A stretch of DNA of 64,000 bases, from positions 124,001 through 188,000 of the forward strand of contig NZ_RBZM01000002.1 in the NCBI RefSeq assembly GCF_003628305.1. The letters run 5' to 3'. How positions within the stretch are numbered: position 1 is the stretch's first letter; each line of letters opens with the position of its first letter. The position numbers and the translations under genes were made by a program. The notes under the pieces were generated by a model that was given only the letters and a program-made list of their open reading frames with translations, had not been told where the DNA came from and did no database searches. The stretch is from Cohnella endophytica. GTDB lineage: Bacteria > Bacillota > Bacilli > Paenibacillales > Paenibacillaceae. Positions 26,798 to 35,109 of this stretch are shown in pieces.

Positions 26798-26840
26798 AAA
26801 AGAGGCGTTGCAGGGATATTCTTCCTGCAACGCCTCTTTT
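26798..26840 (-). terminator. Terminator after the penicillin-binding protein gene
   Basis: A perfect 17-base stem (AAAAGAGGCGTTGCAGG and its complement) with a 9-base loop and T/A runs on both sides. It follows the PBP gene by 30 bases and could also stop plus-strand transcription. Confidence 0.92.
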
Positions 26841-26870
26841 ATATATGGCTTACGATCGTACTGCGATGCC

Positions 26871-29357
26871 TCAAGGCGATGGACTCGTCGACTCGCCGGG
26901 CGCCATGCCGGGCAAATCGCCCGCTGGAGGCGTCGGCGTCGGTGTTGGCGTGGGAGATGGAGTTGGAGACGCTCCGGGAACGACGATTTCGATAGGCGGC
27001 GTCTCCACCCCTCCATCGTCCGGCGGCGTAATTCCTCCGTTGCCTTCGTCGGGGGGCGGCGACGACTCCATTCCCGTCGTAATCGTAACGGTAAGCTGCT
27101 CCGAAGGATTGCTCTCCAGCTTCTTGGAAGCTTGATAAGCCGTTACGTAATAAGTGAACTTCCGATCCGGCAAAATCGCGAAGTCGTCGTAAGCCGGTTC
27201 CGCGGTTTCAGCCATCAATCGCGCCTCCGCTTCCCCGTCTCCTTTGCGATATATTTTGTACGTTATGCCTTCTCCCGTAACCGGGCTCCACGTGAGCTCG
27301 ACGGACACGGATTCCGGCGAGTAGGCTGCCATAAATCCGCTCACGCCGGGAAGTTTCTGGGCTTCCTCTAAGCCGGACGGAATCGGGAAGCTTTGTTTCT
27401 TGATTCCTTCGAGAGCCTTGGACATGACCGCGGAGAACATCTTCGCAGCTTGCGAACTCGATTTCGAGAGCAAATGCTCCTTATCCGTCTTGTCGTACCC
27501 CATCCAGACGGCGGCCGTCCATTCCGGCGTAAAACCGACGAACCAGTTGTCGCGGTTTTTGCTCGTTCTATAATTCGGAATGCCCGCTTGGGTCGTACCT
27601 GTCTTGCCCGCGACCGTGCGTCCGCTAATCGCGGCGCTAACGCCGGTTCCGCCTTTTTGGACGACGCCTTGCAGCAAGTCCCTAACGTAATAGGCGGTTT
27701 TCTCGTCCATGACTTGTTTGGCGGAGGACTCGTCGTATTGATAAATGACCTGATCCTTGCTGTTCTTAATCATCATAATGCTATGCGGGTCTTCCAGCTT
27801 GCCTCCGTTGGCGAACGCTCCGTAAGCCCTGACCATCTCGAGCGGCGTTACGCCCTTCGTCAAGCCGCCGAGCGCCGTCGCCAAGTTTCGATCTTCTTTC
27901 TCGAGCTTGATCCCGAGATTGTTAGCGAAAGCCAGACCTTTGCTGATGCCGATCTCGTTGAGCAGCCATACGGCCGACACGTTGCGCGATTCCTTGATCG
28001 CTTGCCGCATCGGAATCGCCCCAAGGTAGTTGCCGTTCGAGTTGCTCGGACAATAGGTGCCGTTTCCGAAGCATTGCTTCACGTCCTGCACGATCGACCA
28101 AGGGAAGAAATCTCCGGTTTCGATCGCGGGACCGTAATCCATGATCGGCTTGAACGACGAACCAGGTTGCCGCTTCTCGACGACGCGGTTCGTTCCCGTT
28201 TTCTCGTAATTGCGTCCGCCGACCATGGCGATGAGCGATCCGTCGTGTTGGTCCATAATTACCATCGCGCCTTGAACGATCCGTTCGTCCGGTCCTTTCT
28301 CGAAGCGATCGGCGTTCGCGAATTCCTTCTCCATCGCGAGTTGGGCTTTCGTATTGATCGTGGTCGTGATCTTATAGCCGGCGCTGCGCAGCTCCTCCTC
28401 GCTCAGTCCGGTTCTCTCTTGAGCCTCGTCGAGCACGAAATCGAGATAAGTCAAATATTTCGCGTCTTTGCTCGCCGCCGTTCCCTTCGGCTCATAATCC
28501 ACGTCCGCCGCTTCCGCGCGCTCCGCTTCGGTAATGAGACCTTGGTCGAGCATCAGCTTGAGCACGACCCCGCGACGTTCCTTCGATTTCTCCGGATTGC
28601 TGACCGGATTATAAGTTCCGGGCGCTTTCGGTATACCTGCAAGCGTCGCCACCTGCCATAATTCCAGTTTATCGAGATCGGACACTCCGAAATAAAATTT
28701 CGCGGCCGTCATTAATCCGTATTGCCCTTTGCCGAAGTAAATCCGGTTCAAATACAGCTCGAGAATCTCTTCCTTGCTCTTCTGCTGCTCCAACGCAAGC
28801 GCGATGGACGCTTCGGTACCTTTACGGAAGGCGGTTTTGTCCGCGTTCAGGAACAGGTTTTTGGCCAATTGCTGCGTGATCGTACTTGCACCCTCGACGG
28901 CGCTTCTCGCGATAACGTCCTTCACGAGCGCCCGCCCGATGCCTAGCAGATCGATGCCGCTATGCTCGTAAAACCGTTTGTCCTCGGTTGCCACGAAAGC
29001 ATTCTGCACGATTTTCGGAATTTTGGTGATCGACACGAATTCCCGATTTCCTTCCGGCGTGTATAGCTTAGAGACTTCCTTCCCGTCCCTGTCGTAGATG
29101 ATCGACGCCTCATCCAAATTCAATTTATTGATATTCGCGCTCAAGATGCGTTGGCCGTTCAGAATAATCAACAAGTAGCCGACGACGGCGCAGACGACCG
29201 CGAACAAGACGACGAAGAAAATCCAGATCAACGCGCGCCTGCCCCTGCCTTTGCGAGGTCCTTTCGATTTGCCGCCTCCGTTACGTTTTCCTTTGCCCAC
29301 GCCCGTCCTGCTTCTACCGGCATTTCCGGTTTGGTTACGCTCTTCAGGTTGGTTCAT
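26871..29357 (-). CDS. Class A penicillin-binding protein 1A with FN3-like and Pro-rich tail
   Basis: A bifunctional peptidoglycan synthase of 828 residues. After a basic cytosolic tail and one transmembrane helix (about 42-66) come the GT51 transglycosylase (catalytic Glu125 in ATEDKRFYEH, then GASTITQQLAKN) and the transpeptidase (SxxK at Ser400-Lys403, SRN at 457-459, KTGTT at 585-589). All active-site motifs are intact. Near 685-770 there is a fibronectin type III-like domain, then a Pro/Thr/Ser tail with a (PT)n run ending in GESTSPSP, probably spanning the wall. B. subtilis PBP1 (PonA) has a similar tail. It stands alone between hfq and a strong terminator. Confidence 0.95.
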   Translation of the reverse strand: MNQPEERNQTGNAGRSRTGVGKGKRNGGGKSKGPRKGRGRRALIWIFFVVLFAVVCAVVGYLLIILNGQRILSANINKLNLDEASIIYDRDGKEVSKLYTPEGNREFVSITKIPKIVQNAFVATEDKRFYEHSGIDLLGIGRALVKDVIARSAVEGASTITQQLAKNLFLNADKTAFRKGTEASIALALEQQKSKEEILELYLNRIYFGKGQYGLMTAAKFYFGVSDLDKLELWQVATLAGIPKAPGTYNPVSNPEKSKERRGVVLKLMLDQGLITEAERAEAADVDYEPKGTAASKDAKYLTYLDFVLDEAQERTGLSEEELRSAGYKITTTINTKAQLAMEKEFANADRFEKGPDERIVQGAMVIMDQHDGSLIAMVGGRNYEKTGTNRVVEKRQPGSSFKPIMDYGPAIETGDFFPWSIVQDVKQCFGNGTYCPSNSNGNYLGAIPMRQAIKESRNVSAVWLLNEIGISKGLAFANNLGIKLEKEDRNLATALGGLTKGVTPLEMVRAYGAFANGGKLEDPHSIMMIKNSKDQVIYQYDESSAKQVMDEKTAYYVRDLLQGVVQKGGTGVSAAISGRTVAGKTGTTQAGIPNYRTSKNRDNWFVGFTPEWTAAVWMGYDKTDKEHLLSKSSSQAAKMFSAVMSKALEGIKKQSFPIPSGLEEAQKLPGVSGFMAAYSPESVSVELTWSPVTGEGITYKIYRKGDGEAEARLMAETAEPAYDDFAILPDRKFTYYVTAYQASKKLESNPSEQLTVTITTGMESSPPPDEGNGGITPPDDGGVETPPIEIVVPGASPTPSPTPTPTPTPPAGDLPGMAPGESTSPSP

Positions 29358-29472
29358 CCTGCTCTCCCCTTCTATCGATAAATCTCTCTAGTCTATAACT
29401 TACCCAACATATTCAACTTCACCCGAGTAAAAACGCTAACCGATCAAGTCCTCCCGAGACCGTCTTCGCCAT

Positions 29473-29502
29473 AAAGAAAGAACAACCCGCTGACGGGTTG
29501 CT
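29473..29502 (-). terminator. Terminator after hfq
   Basis: On the minus strand AGCAACCCG pairs with CGGGTTGTT around TCAG, followed by CTTTCTTT. It ends the mutS-to-hfq gene run. Confidence 0.82.
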
Positions 29503-29577
29503 CAAGTGCCGGCCTATTGTGTTAGACGCTTATGGCTGGGGAAAAGTTTCACAAACCCGGCATCTTAGGATGCCGGA

Positions 29578-29820
29578 TCAGTTGTCAGATCCGCTGTCTT
29601 GCTGCATGAGGGAGACGTTACGCTGCGGCATAAACGTGCTGATCGCATGTTTGTATACCATTTGCTGGCGCCCCTCGCTGTCGATTACGATGGTGAAGTT
29701 ATCAAAAGCGCGGACGATGCCGCGGATTTGAAACCCGTTGGTCAAATAAACAGTGACCGGAATGCTGTCTTTGCGAAGTTGATTGAGAAACGTATCCTGG
29801 ATGTTAATGGACTTGTTCAT
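29578..29820 (-). CDS. hfq: RNA chaperone Hfq
   Basis: Hfq forms hexameric rings that bind small RNAs and A- or U-rich mRNA ends. The 80-residue protein contains both Sm motifs: Sm1 in [25 protein letters not shown] (positions about 22-46, with the family's FxN pattern) and Sm2 in [10 protein letters not shown] near 54-63. The short C-terminal tail is typical of Firmicutes. ATG 29820 is preferred over an upstream in-frame ATG at 29859 because [14 protein letters not shown] is the family start. It follows miaA by 29 bases, the classic miaA-hfq order. Confidence 0.97.
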   Translation of the reverse strand: MNKSINIQDTFLNQLRKDSIPVTVYLTNGFQIRGIVRAFDNFTIVIDSEGRQQMVYKHAISTFMPQRNVSLMQQDSGSDN

Positions 29821-29849
29821 TGGCCGTAAACCCCCATCGCCACAAATAT

Positions 29850-30839
29850 TTATGAACAAATATATTCAATATCAATCTGAAACTTTCCTGCTATTATAGC
29901 ACATATTCGCTTGAAAAGATCGCTGTTTTTTCCGTCGTCCCGAACATCTACCCATTCCAACGCCTTCATGTGCCTGAACCAGCTTAACTGGCGCTTCGCG
30001 AAATGCCGCGTGTCGCGCTTCAGAATGTCTACCGCGGTAGCGTAGTCGGTTTCCCCCGCCAAGTAGGCAACGATCTCCTTATATCCCAATCCCCGCATCG
30101 AAACGGCCTCGCGCGGGACGCCTTCTCCGAGGAGTTTGTTCACCTCGTCTACCAGCCCGGCTTCCATCATCTCGTCGACTCTTCGGTCGATTCGCGCGTA
30201 TAAATCCGCCCGATCCATCGCGAGTCCGATAATGCATAACCGGTAAGGAGATTGCTTGTCGTCGCCGCGGGATTGGTCCTGCGACTCGGATAGCGGCTTG
30301 CCTGTCAGATGATACACTTCCAAGGCGCGAATAATCCGACCTTCGTCGTTCGGATGAAGCTTACCCGACGTTACGGGGTCGACGGCTCCGAGTCGATCAT
30401 GCAACGCCTGCGCCCCTTGTTCGCGAGCAAATAAACGCATCTCCGCGCGGAAAGCCTCGTCCGATCCCGTATCCTGGAAGCGGAAGCCGTAACAGACGGA
30501 TTCGACGTATAATCCCGTGCCTCCCACGATAAATGGCAGCTTGCCGCGGCTATGGATTTCCGCGATCTTCTCCGCGCACAAGCTTTGAAACTCGGAGACG
30601 GAAAAAGGATGTTCAGGCTCGCGGATGTCGATGAGATGATGGGGAATTCCCTCTCTCTCATCGGGCATCAGCTTCGCCGTTCCGATATCCATGCGCCGAT
30701 AGACTTGCATGGAATCCCCGCTGATGATTTCCGCGTTAAGCGCTTTGGCCAGCCGCAGGCTAAGCGCCGTCTTGCCGACCGCCGTCGGTCCGACAAGAAC
30801 AAGCAGCGGCGGCCGATTGTCTATCGTATCGTCATTCAA
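29850..30839 (-). CDS. miaA: tRNA dimethylallyltransferase
   Basis: MiaA adds a dimethylallyl group to A37 of tRNAs that read UNN codons. The 329-residue protein has the P-loop [11 protein letters not shown] near 17-27, [17 protein letters not shown] near 41-57, GGTGLY near 105, and the tRNA-contacting motif MRGLGYKEI near 250. Length is normal. The start at 30839 overlaps the end of the upstream methyltransferase gene by 8 bases, and hfq follows. In Bacillus and many bacteria the order mutL-miaA-hfq is conserved. Confidence 0.97.
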   Translation of the reverse strand: MNDDTIDNRPPLLVLVGPTAVGKTALSLRLAKALNAEIISGDSMQVYRRMDIGTAKLMPDEREGIPHHLIDIREPEHPFSVSEFQSLCAEKIAEIHSRGKLPFIVGGTGLYVESVCYGFRFQDTGSDEAFRAEMRLFAREQGAQALHDRLGAVDPVTSGKLHPNDEGRIIRALEVYHLTGKPLSESQDQSRGDDKQSPYRLCIIGLAMDRADLYARIDRRVDEMMEAGLVDEVNKLLGEGVPREAVSMRGLGYKEIVAYLAGETDYATAVDILKRDTRHFAKRQLSWFRHMKALEWVDVRDDGKNSDLFKRICAIIAGKFQIDIEYICS

Positions 30840-31608
30840 TGTTGATCACTCCGTAAGCGACCGCGGATCCGGACATCCGGGCCGGGCTGAAGCCCAACCG
30901 TTCGAATTGTCCGCTATCGCGATGATCTTTAAGCACGACTTTCTTGCGGGCGACGCGGATCGCGTGGCGGACGGACAGCTCGTCGAGCGGCTCCCGGAAA
31001 GCCTGCGAACGCAGCGGGATTAGCGAGCTCGACGTCGTCACCGGCTTCTCGAACATCGGGTCGAAATAGACGATGTCCGCGCTTTTGTCTTCCAACTCCG
31101 GCAATCGTTCTTGATATCGGCCACTTGCCGTCTGAATGGCGCGCATAGCGGCGTCGATATCCGCCAGACCGGTTTCATAGGTCAGCAAACCTTCCCGCAC
31201 GATCGCGTGAACGACGCGGGAAGCTTCCAACGCGATCACCTTGCCCTCCCGCCCGACCGCATAGCTGAAGACGAGCGAATCCGAACATAATCCGGCCGTA
31301 CAATCGAGTATGGTATTTCCGGGAGAAGCGCCGGTCACCGTCAGCAATGTGTCGTTGCCGCCGTCCCTGAGCCTTTTCAGCCTTACCAGAGCCATACTCG
31401 GATGATAATAAAAGAGGTGTTGGCCTTCCTGCACCAATCGAATATCGGCAGGGCCGACGATCAAGACTTCGTCGATATTCCGCAGGACGCGTAATGCCCG
31501 TATGGTCTTGTTGCCGCGAGGCACATAAACCGACTGCAGCTCGGCGGCTAATTGAACGGCCTTCTCCACCGTCGATTCCTGCGGACGTTCGGTTGTCGTT
31601 ACGATCAA
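30832..31608 (-). CDS. RsmJ-like class I SAM methyltransferase
   Basis: A 258-residue methyltransferase resembling the RsmJ/DUF548 family, whose E. coli member methylates 16S rRNA G1516. The SAM motif ILDCTAGLCSDSLVFSY lies near 113-129, and a catalytic-type motif IVYFDPMFEKP near 185 (the DPMF signature of this family). The C-terminal GVINIE end is normal. I chose a TTG start at 31608 whose TTGA overlaps the mutL stop; homologues by my recollection begin around IVTTxERP, and no ATG lies nearby in frame. Its place between mutL and miaA suggests cotranscription with translation coupling. Confidence 0.8.
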   Translation of the reverse strand: MIVTTTERPQESTVEKAVQLAAELQSVYVPRGNKTIRALRVLRNIDEVLIVGPADIRLVQEGQHLFYYHPSMALVRLKRLRDGGNDTLLTVTGASPGNTILDCTAGLCSDSLVFSYAVGREGKVIALEASRVVHAIVREGLLTYETGLADIDAAMRAIQTASGRYQERLPELEDKSADIVYFDPMFEKPVTTSSSLIPLRSQAFREPLDELSVRHAIRVARKKVVLKDHRDSGQFERLGFSPARMSGSAVAYGVINIE

Positions 31609-33626
31609 GACGTCACCCGCTTGAACATTTTTTCCAGTTCGTACGTGGTGAAGCTGACCACGATCGGCCGACCGTGCGGACACGTATACGGCTGACGGCA
31701 AGCGCCTAAACGTTGCAGCAGCTTATCGCCGGACTCGCGCGTAAGCGCTTGGTTCGCTTTAATCGACGCCTTGCAGGAGCACATGATCGAAGCCTTCTCC
31801 CGCAGGACTCGCAGATCGACGCTTTTTTCCTGAATGATCCACTCGGCCATCTCCCTGACGATCGCCGCTTCGTCTCCGCCCGGGAACCAATGCGGCACCG
31901 CGCGGATAATGAACGTGTTGCCTCCGAAATCTTCCATATAGACGCCCGCGGCTTGAAAGGCGGCCAAACGTCCGCGAAGCACGGCGCACTCGTCCGGCGC
32001 GAATTCCAACGTTACCGGGAGCAGCAACTCCTGACTCGCTTCCTCCGGCCTACCGAATTTATCGTAATAATATTCGTAATGGATCCGTTCGTGGGCGGCA
32101 TGCTGGTCGATGAGATACAAACCGCTTTCGTTCTGGGCGACGATATAGGTGCCGTGTAGCTGCCCGATCCAATTGAGCTCGGGAAAAGCGGGCGATTGAG
32201 GCTTCGATTCCGGAGCGGCGAAGGCGCTTCTCCATAACTCTTCGGGAATGCGTACCGTCTCCTGCCTTTCCATTCGCGCTGCCGATCCCCGATTGGATGC
32301 CGGCACGGACGGGTACTTCTGCTGCGAATAAGTTGACGTCGCAGGAGCATTCGCCCAACCGCGAGCGGGAGCACTGTCAGAAGCCGCGGATTTACCGTAA
32401 GACGGTTGGCTCTCCGCGATAAAAGGATTCGCGGAATCGATGGCATCGACGGCGCCGGATTGATCTTCGGCGGCTCCGGCAGTTTGCGATGCCGCGGCAA
32501 GTTGATCAATCGCATTGTCGGCTCGTACATCAGCCGATTCCGTTCGCTCCGATGCCGGAGGAACTTGAAGACGGATTTGCTCTTGCACCCAAGTATTCGC
32601 CTTCGGAGTACGAACGGACGTCCCGGACGGAATGTATGCCTCTGCTCCAAGCGCTTGCTTGACCGCGTTCTCTACGAACGCGCGAAGCTCGTTCTCCTTG
32701 CTGAACCGGACTTCTAGCTTTGCCGGATGAACGTTGACGTCCACGAGCGTCGGATGCATTCTCAGATCGAGCACCGCGAGAGGATAGCGATGGAGCGGCA
32801 GCAACGTATGATAAGCCTGCATGAGCGGTTGCACGATCGCTTGGCTGCGCACGTACCGCCCGTTCACGAGCAGGGTGACCGCGTTGCGGTTAGCGCGCGT
32901 CTCGACGGGGAGCGCGGTTAAGCCGCGAACCGAGTAGTCGGGATTTTCCTCCTTCACCTCGATCATCGCCTTGGCGGACGAAGTGCCGTAGATCGCGGCA
33001 ACGACCTGGCGCAAGTCGCCGTTGCCCGGCGTACGAAGCAGCATATTGCCGTTATGCGAGAACGTAAAGGCGATATCGGGCCTCGCGAGCGCTTGCCGAT
33101 AGACGACGTCCGACAGGTGACCGAGCTCCGTTTGGATCGTTTTCATATATTTGAGGCGGGCTGGCGTGTTGTAGAACAAATCCTTCACGACCATTTCCGT
33201 CCCCTTCGGCGCGTTGGTCTCGCGATTGGCCAAGAGGGAACCGCCTTCGATCTCGAGCAGTCGGCCCAAGCCGCTGTCGTCCGTGGCGCTAACGCATTTT
33301 ACTTTGGCGACGGCGGCGATACTGGGTAACGCTTCGCCGCGGAAACCGAGCGTTGAAATCTGGAACAAATCCTTGCCCGTGGAAATCTTGCTCGTCGCAT
33401 GACGTTGGAAGGCGAGCAGCACGTCATCCGGCTGAATGCCGCTTCCGTCGTCCGCGACGCGAAGCAGATTCAAGCCGCCTTCCTCGGCGGAAACGTCGAT
33501 TCGGGTAGAGCCCGCGTCGACGGCGTTCTCGATCAGCTCCTTCAACACGGATGCCGGCCGTTCGACGACTTCGCCCGCCGCGATCTGGTTCGCTAAATGT
33601 TCGTCTAACGCATGAATGATCCCCAT
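31605..33626 (-). CDS. mutL: DNA mismatch repair protein MutL
   Basis: MutL links mismatch recognition by MutS to strand removal. The 673-residue protein has the GHKL ATPase at the N-terminus (ELIENAVDAGS near 31, VADDGSGI near 57, TLGFRGEAL near 92), a low-complexity Ser/Ala linker (about 345-440), and a C-terminal endonuclease domain with DQHAAHERIHYE near 505, which fits DQHA(x)2E(x)4E. SCKASIKAN near 622 and CPHGRP near 649 complete the zinc site. A nicking MutL implies a MutH-independent mismatch repair, as in Bacillus. The S41 peptidase gene separates it from mutS. Confidence 0.97.
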   Translation of the reverse strand: MGIIHALDEHLANQIAAGEVVERPASVLKELIENAVDAGSTRIDVSAEEGGLNLLRVADDGSGIQPDDVLLAFQRHATSKISTGKDLFQISTLGFRGEALPSIAAVAKVKCVSATDDSGLGRLLEIEGGSLLANRETNAPKGTEMVVKDLFYNTPARLKYMKTIQTELGHLSDVVYRQALARPDIAFTFSHNGNMLLRTPGNGDLRQVVAAIYGTSSAKAMIEVKEENPDYSVRGLTALPVETRANRNAVTLLVNGRYVRSQAIVQPLMQAYHTLLPLHRYPLAVLDLRMHPTLVDVNVHPAKLEVRFSKENELRAFVENAVKQALGAEAYIPSGTSVRTPKANTWVQEQIRLQVPPASERTESADVRADNAIDQLAAASQTAGAAEDQSGAVDAIDSANPFIAESQPSYGKSAASDSAPARGWANAPATSTYSQQKYPSVPASNRGSAARMERQETVRIPEELWRSAFAAPESKPQSPAFPELNWIGQLHGTYIVAQNESGLYLIDQHAAHERIHYEYYYDKFGRPEEASQELLLPVTLEFAPDECAVLRGRLAAFQAAGVYMEDFGGNTFIIRAVPHWFPGGDEAAIVREMAEWIIQEKSVDLRVLREKASIMCSCKASIKANQALTRESGDKLLQRLGACRQPYTCPHGRPIVVSFTTYELEKMFKRVTS

Positions 33627-33684
33627 TCCGACACTCTCCTTTCCGAACGTTTCCGTTCATTTACCTATATCTGTTCTAGCTATA

Positions 33685-35109
33685 TTATTTGCTTGCGACC
33701 ATTTTCAACGTTTCTCCGTTAGAGGAGAACGAGAAACCGGCGAACTTCTTCATAAGCAGGCGCACATCGATATTCGATTGGCCGTCCTTGATCCTCAGGT
33801 GCGAATCGTTCGTCTTGATCGTCTGCAACTGAGTTCCCTTCGACAAAGTGTACTCATGGTTCTTGGTATCGTAGGTTAGCTTCGCTCCGAGAATGGATGC
33901 CGCCAGCTTAATATTGACGTACCAGACGGACTTATCCTGAAGCGTGATGCCCGGCTCGGCCATACGGACGCCATTTACCGTTATCAAGCCGCTAGCCGTC
34001 GTTACCGTTACTTTCTGTCCGCCCGCGAGACGATACGCGTTAATGAATTGTTCCGCGGCACCGTTAACGACGACATTCGGAGTAAGGCCTACTTTATCCA
34101 CCTTCCGCCCGGCCGGCGTGTAATACTCTTGTACGGTGACTTTAAGCACGCCTCCGCTTTTTACGGACAAGATGGATTGCACGACGCCTTTGCCATACGT
34201 TTTCGTGCCGACAAGCTTAGCGACTCCGTAATCTTGAAGCGCTCCGGACAGAAGCTCGGAGGCGCTTGCGGAATTCTCGTTCACGAGCATGATGACCGGA
34301 TACGTTTTCTTGGAGCCGTTCACTTCGAGAGGATGATCGATACCGTCGCGATCCTTCATATGGGCGAGTATGCCTTTTTCTATGAATAGGCCGGCAATGA
34401 ATTGAGCGGCGTTCACGTAACCCCCGCCGTTGTTGCGAAGGTCGAACACGAGCGCGCTCAACCCGTTCTTCTCCAACTTCTCGAGCTCGGTCTTCACTTC
34501 GTTGCCGGAATTGGAAGAAAATCCGGACAGCGACAAGTAACCGATGTTGTTATCCAGCATACGAGCGGCTACGGCAGGGAGTTGCACGGCGCGTCGGGTA
34601 ATAATGAAGCTGAGCGTTTTACCTCCTCGGTTTACCGTCAGCTTGACGGACGTACCTTCCACGCCGCGCAGTTCCTTCTGGACGTCCGCGGAGCTCAAGC
34701 CTTTCAGGGACTTGCCGTCCGCGGCCGCCAACGCGTCTCCCGCCTGCAACCCGGAAGCTTCGGCAGGGCTGCCGGCGATTACCTCCTGCACGTAGACGAT
34801 GCCCTTCTCTTCGCTGATCACGATACCGATGCCGACGAAAGTCTGCTCGAGCGCCGAGTTAAAAGAACTCCATTGCTCGTCGTCGAAATATTGCGTGTAC
34901 GGATCATGAAGCGATTCGACCATTTTGTCCATTTCGGTGCCGCTCAGAACGGTATCATCCGGCTTGCTTAGATGATATTGCTCAAGCAGGTCGCGTACTT
35001 CCTGAACTTGCTCGGCGCTTGCTCCGAGCGCGATCGGCGAGCCGATCGCGAATAGGGCTACGGAAAGCAATAAGGCAAGCGTTAGACGAAATTTACGAAA
35101 ATAGTTCAT
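33685..35109 (-). CDS. S41 carboxy-terminal protease with stalk-type C-terminal domain
   Basis: A 474-residue exported protease of the CtpA/CtpB type. A signal peptide or anchor (LTLALLLSVALFAIGSPIALGA, about 9-30) precedes a PDZ domain (about 95-175: GIGIVISEEKGIVYV...EASGLQAGDALAAADG) and the S41 core with FDLRNNGGGYV near 223, catalytic Ser in NENSASASELL near 280 and Lys in GTKTYGKGVVQ near 305. After about 345 there is a copper-amine-oxidase-N-like 'stalk' domain common in paenibacilli. ATG 35109 shares one base with the mutS stop (TGATG), so translation is coupled to mutS, which is an odd partner for a secreted protease. Confidence 0.92.
   Translation of the reverse strand: MNYFRKFRLTLALLLSVALFAIGSPIALGASAEQVQEVRDLLEQYHLSKPDDTVLSGTEMDKMVESLHDPYTQYFDDEQWSSFNSALEQTFVGIGIVISEEKGIVYVQEVIAGSPAEASGLQAGDALAAADGKSLKGLSSADVQKELRGVEGTSVKLTVNRGGKTLSFIITRRAVQLPAVAARMLDNNIGYLSLSGFSSNSGNEVKTELEKLEKNGLSALVFDLRNNGGGYVNAAQFIAGLFIEKGILAHMKDRDGIDHPLEVNGSKKTYPVIMLVNENSASASELLSGALQDYGVAKLVGTKTYGKGVVQSILSVKSGGVLKVTVQEYYTPAGRKVDKVGLTPNVVVNGAAEQFINAYRLAGGQKVTVTTASGLITVNGVRMAEPGITLQDKSVWYVNIKLAASILGAKLTYDTKNHEYTLSKGTQLQTIKTNDSHLRIKDGQSNIDVRLLMKKFAGFSFSSNGETLKMVASK

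Noticed and set aside
24087..26840. Terminal inverted repeats of a mobile element
   Set aside because: Each hairpin is a complete terminator with its own T-tract, there is no transposase, and no target-site duplication was seen.
27393..28661. A 422-codon plus-strand frame opposite the PBP gene
   Set aside because: Composition is the Arg/Val/Asp-rich pattern of an antisense frame in high-G+C coding sequence. The PBP on the minus strand has all catalytic motifs.
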